From an uncultured Chloroflexota bacterium (lineage in GTDB: Bacteria > Chloroflexota > Anaerolineae > Caldilineales > Caldilineaceae), in NCBI GenBank assembly GCA_903858085.1, contig CAIOHJ010000354.1, forward strand, positions 1 through 6,961: 6,961 nt of DNA. Reading direction: 5' to 3'. Shown piece by piece: positions 5,235 through 6,961 of this stretch. The translations under genes were made by a program, and so were the position numbers. The notes beneath the pieces were generated by a model. The model did no database searches. It was not told where the DNA came from and saw only the letters and a program-made list of their open reading frames with translations. The stretch's first letter is position 1, and every line of letters begins with the position of its first letter.

Positions 5235-6600
5235 ACCCGACTGATTCCTCGGCCGTGCGCGTCTTCACGCGCGCCGGCACCCCATAGACGGTGACCTGCG
5301 CCGGGACATCCCGGGTGACGACCGCCCCCGCACCGATCCGAGCAGATTCCCCGATCGAGACCGGCGCGACCAACAGCGCATCGCTGCCCACAAAAGCGTT
5401 GTCCCCGACGACAGTTTTGGCCTTCTGGACGCCGTCGTAGTTACAGGTGATCGTACCGGCACCGATGTTCACATTGGCGCCGATCTCGGCATTGCCGATG
5501 TAGCCAAAATGGCCCATTTTGGTGCCAGGCCCCAGGTAGCTGTCTTTGACCTCGCCAAAATTGCCCAGATGCACAGCTTCGCCCAGATGGGCCCCCTTGC
5601 GCAGATGGCCAAAGGGGCCAACCTCCGCGCCAGCCTCCATGCGGGCCTGTTCAAGCACAGAGTAGACCGCCCGACAGCCGTCGGCCAGCACGGTATCGAC
5701 CAGCTGGCTGTACGGCCCCACCGTGCAGCGCCGCCCAATCTGTGTGGCACCCTGCAGCACACAACCTGGCCAGATCGTGGTGTCGGCACCGATCACCACC
5801 TCGGCCTCGATGTACGTAGAGGCCGGATCCACAACCGTCACCCCCGCCAACAGGTGCTTCTCGACAATCCGGCGGCGCAGCACCCCGCTGGCCTCCGCCA
5901 GGTGAATCCGGTTGTTGACTCCGTAGACCTCTTCCAACGGTGCATCTGCCGTCACCACACGCCGCCCCTGGCCAGCAGCCATCGCGACCAGATCGGTCAG
6001 ATAGTACTCCCCTTGGCTGCTCCGGGGCAGATGGGGCAGGTTTTCACGCAGCCAGCGCGCCTCGAAGCAGTAGACCCCTGGATTCAGCTCGCGAATGGCC
6101 AGCTGCTCCGGCGTACAATTCACTTCTTCGACGATCGCAGCAACATCCCCACCAGCCGACCGCACAATCCGCCCAAATCCCTGCGGCAGCTCGCGCTGGA
6201 TCGAGAGCATCGCGATCGCCAGCGCCGGGTCTACAGCCAGCGCCGCGTACAAATCCAGCAGACGGGCCAGCGTGGCCGTCGTCAGCAGAGGCATATCGGC
6301 GTACGTGACCACCACACGATCCAGGTCGGCATCGAGGGCAGGCAAGGCCTGCAACACAGCATGGCCGGTGCCCAGCAGCTCAGATTGCACAGCATACCGC
6401 CCACGCTCCCCCAAAAACGAACGCACCAGCTCCTGGCCATGGCCGACAACCACCACAGGGGGGGCCTGGAGCAGCGGCGCCACCGCCCGTACAGCCCAAT
6501 CCACCAGCGGGCGCCCCACCAGAGGATGCAACACTTTGGGCAGATCCGATTTCATGCGCGTGCCATAGCCAGCAGCCAGGATTACAGCAGCGGTCCGCAT
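5233..6600 (-). CDS. glmU: Bifunctional GlmU: GlcN-1-P acetyltransferase / GlcNAc-1-P uridyltransferase
   Basis: Makes UDP-GlcNAc, precursor of peptidoglycan and other glycans, in two cytoplasmic steps: acetylation of glucosamine-1-phosphate with acetyl-CoA, then uridylyl transfer from UTP. The 455-residue length is close to E. coli GlmU. The N-terminal pyrophosphorylase domain (about 1-230) has LAAGYGTRMKS (8-18), Lys22, YADMPLL with the metal-binding Asp102, and GVNNR with Asn230. A linker helix (231-252) leads to a left-handed beta-helix of hexapeptide repeats (about 255-440). Acetyltransferase residues are conserved: Arg334 in LRKGA, Lys352 in GEVKD, catalytic His364 in GHFGYIGNAEIG, and NIGAGTITCNYDG at 378-390. 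The ATG at 6600 is preferred because GAGGG lies 5 nt upstream; a TTG 42 nt earlier would add 14 residues not typical of the family. It is probably the first gene of the minus-strand operon. Confidence 0.97.
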   Translation of the reverse strand: MRTAAVILAAGYGTRMKSDLPKVLHPLVGRPLVDWAVRAVAPLLQAPPVVVVGHGQELVRSFLGERGRYAVQSELLGTGHAVLQALPALDADLDRVVVTYADMPLLTTATLARLLDLYAALAVDPALAIAMLSIQRELPQGFGRIVRSAGGDVAAIVEEVNCTPEQLAIRELNPGVYCFEARWLRENLPHLPRSSQGEYYLTDLVAMAAGQGRRVVTADAPLEEVYGVNNRIHLAEASGVLRRRIVEKHLLAGVTVVDPASTYIEAEVVIGADTTIWPGCVLQGATQIGRRCTVGPYSQLVDTVLADGCRAVYSVLEQARMEAGAEVGPFGHLRKGAHLGEAVHLGNFGEVKDSYLGPGTKMGHFGYIGNAEIGANVNIGAGTITCNYDGVQKAKTVVGDNAFVGSDALLVAPVSIGESARIGAGAVVTRDVPAQVTVYGVPARVKTRTAEESVG

Positions 6601-6605
6601 ACAGG

Positions 6606-6610
6606 CCCTC
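6606..6610 (-). promoter_or_regulatory. Ribosome binding site selecting the glmU ATG at 6600
   Basis: GAGGG on the minus strand ends 5 nt before the ATG, a suitable distance for the start whose product begins MRTAAVILAAG, the usual GlmU N-terminus. Confidence 0.7.
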
Positions 6611-6752
6611 GATTCGAATGGGTTTGCAAGATCCAGCACCAAACAAGGGGAGAGCAGGATCGGTTTGTCTGGGTTGTACAGAATTGCAAGGGGTGGGGTG
6701 GTTCGTCTTCCATGAGTTTGTCTTTGTCAGCCAGTTGATGTCGTGTATAAAG

Positions 6753-6782
6753 AGTGTAGCACACAGACACTTTATCCGGCAA
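6753..6782 (-). promoter_or_regulatory. Weak candidate promoter for the glmU operon
   Basis: On the minus strand TTGCCG (6782-6777) and TACACT (6758-6753) are 18 bp apart; each matches 4 of 6 consensus positions. It lies downstream of the terminator at 6846-6872, as expected for a promoter of a new transcription unit, and would leave a leader of about 145 nt. Other weak pairs exist, so this is only the best-looking one. Confidence 0.3.
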
Positions 6783-6845
6783 TCGCCATTCCCCCTTGAA
6801 CAAGAAGGGGCAAGCAACGCGAACAGAAGAGGGAAGGGCGGGAAC

Positions 6846-6872
6846 AAAAAAACGGCTGGCTTCTGCCAACCG
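6846..6872 (-). terminator. Rho-independent terminator
   Basis: Read on the minus strand, CGGTTGGC and GCCAGCCG form an 8-bp stem (one G-T wobble) around AGAA, followed at once by seven T. This is a textbook intrinsic terminator. It should end a minus-strand transcript that enters from beyond 6961, so the neighbouring gene to the right is probably co-directional with glmU but in a separate unit. Alternatively it acts as an attenuator if the operon promoter lies in the repeat region to its right. Confidence 0.8.
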
Positions 6873-6884
6873 CACCGTACACAC

Positions 6885-6949
6885 TATAGAAAGCTCACAC
6901 TGCAAAAAAGCTCACACTACAAAAAGCTCACTTTATAGAAAACAGAGCA
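6885..6949. repeat. AT-rich array of 16-17 bp direct repeats
   Basis: Units start at 6885 (TATAGAAAGCTCACAC), 6901 (TGCAAAAAAGCTCACAC), 6918 (TACAAAAAGCTCACTT) and 6934 (TATAGAAAACAGAGCA, half conserved). AAGCTCAC recurs at 6891, 6908 and 6924, and TATAGAAA recurs at 6885 and 6934 in register with the array. The array is noticeably richer in A/T than the genes. It lies between the terminator and the right window edge, in the presumed 3' untranslated or intergenic zone of the next gene. Role unknown: repeated protein-binding site, slippage array, or mobile-element end. Confidence 0.7.
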
Positions 6950-6961
6950 TGTTGGCAACGA

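Larger units (their letters stand above)
6601..6845 (-). other. glmU leader/intergenic region
   Basis: About 245 nt between the glmU start and the upstream terminator. It holds the Shine-Dalgarno GAGGG (6610-6606) and one weak promoter candidate (6753-6782). No glmS-type ribozyme, riboswitch or tRNA was recognised. An open frame starting with ATG at 6713 runs into the first codons of glmU but has no ribosome binding site and is not called. Confidence 0.4.

Noticed and set aside
6582..6713. Small upstream open frame overlapping the glmU start
   Set aside because: It has no ribosome binding site, and its 43-residue product has no recognisable features.
5509..6738. Long plus-strand open frames opposite glmU and the DUF21-CBS gene (also 4231-5217 and 3014-4099)
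   Set aside because: Their translations are rich in Arg, His, Gln and Pro with no recognisable motifs. They mirror clear conserved genes on the other strand, a normal effect of GC-rich codon use.
6891..6931. CRP-type binding sites
   Set aside because: Each unit contains TCACA or a near match, but only as same-direction half-sites. The dyad partner TGTGA at 6-bp spacing is missing.

Overview
The window is a GC-rich bacterial chromosome segment. Its gene content and style fit Chloroflexota (Caldilinea/Anaerolineae-like): a secreted protein with a Pro/Thr tandem-repeat linker, a GAF-PAS soluble sensor kinase, and scattered palindromic repeats of the GGGCGAAG...CTTCGCCC kind. The taxonomic assignment is inference; no rRNA or other phylogenetic marker is present.

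Left edge (1-619): no intact gene. It holds two copies of a GC-rich hairpin repeat (1-94), a frameshifted C-terminal remnant of a probable transposase on the minus strand (156-376), an imperfect palindrome (401-429), and then the leader of the first real gene with a weak promoter candidate and a clear stem-loop (564-594).

Plus-strand pair (620-1809): a predicted secreted or membrane-anchored guanyl-specific ribonuclease of the RNase Sa/barnase superfamily, followed with an ATGA stop/start overlap by a barstar-family inhibitor. All recognised catalytic residues of the RNase (Glu, two Arg, His) are conserved. The arrangement reads as a self-contained toxin-immunity operon: the RNase goes out through an N-terminal membrane segment and a Pro/Thr stalk, while barstar stays in the cytoplasm and protects the producer.

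Minus-strand operon (6600 down to 1806): glmU (UDP-GlcNAc synthesis), a CNNM/CorC-type DUF21-CBS membrane protein, cytidine deaminase (cdd) and a soluble GAF-PAS histidine kinase. Junctions are very tight: 9 nt, a 4-nt overlap and 17 nt. The operon therefore probably makes one transcript linking cell-wall precursor synthesis, ion transport or membrane homeostasis, pyrimidine salvage and an orphan signalling kinase. Its last stop codon overlaps the stop codon of the convergent barstar gene.

Right edge (6601-6961): the glmU leader with a weak promoter candidate, a good intrinsic terminator on the minus strand for a gene lying beyond the window, and an AT-rich array of 16-17 bp direct repeats whose role is unknown.
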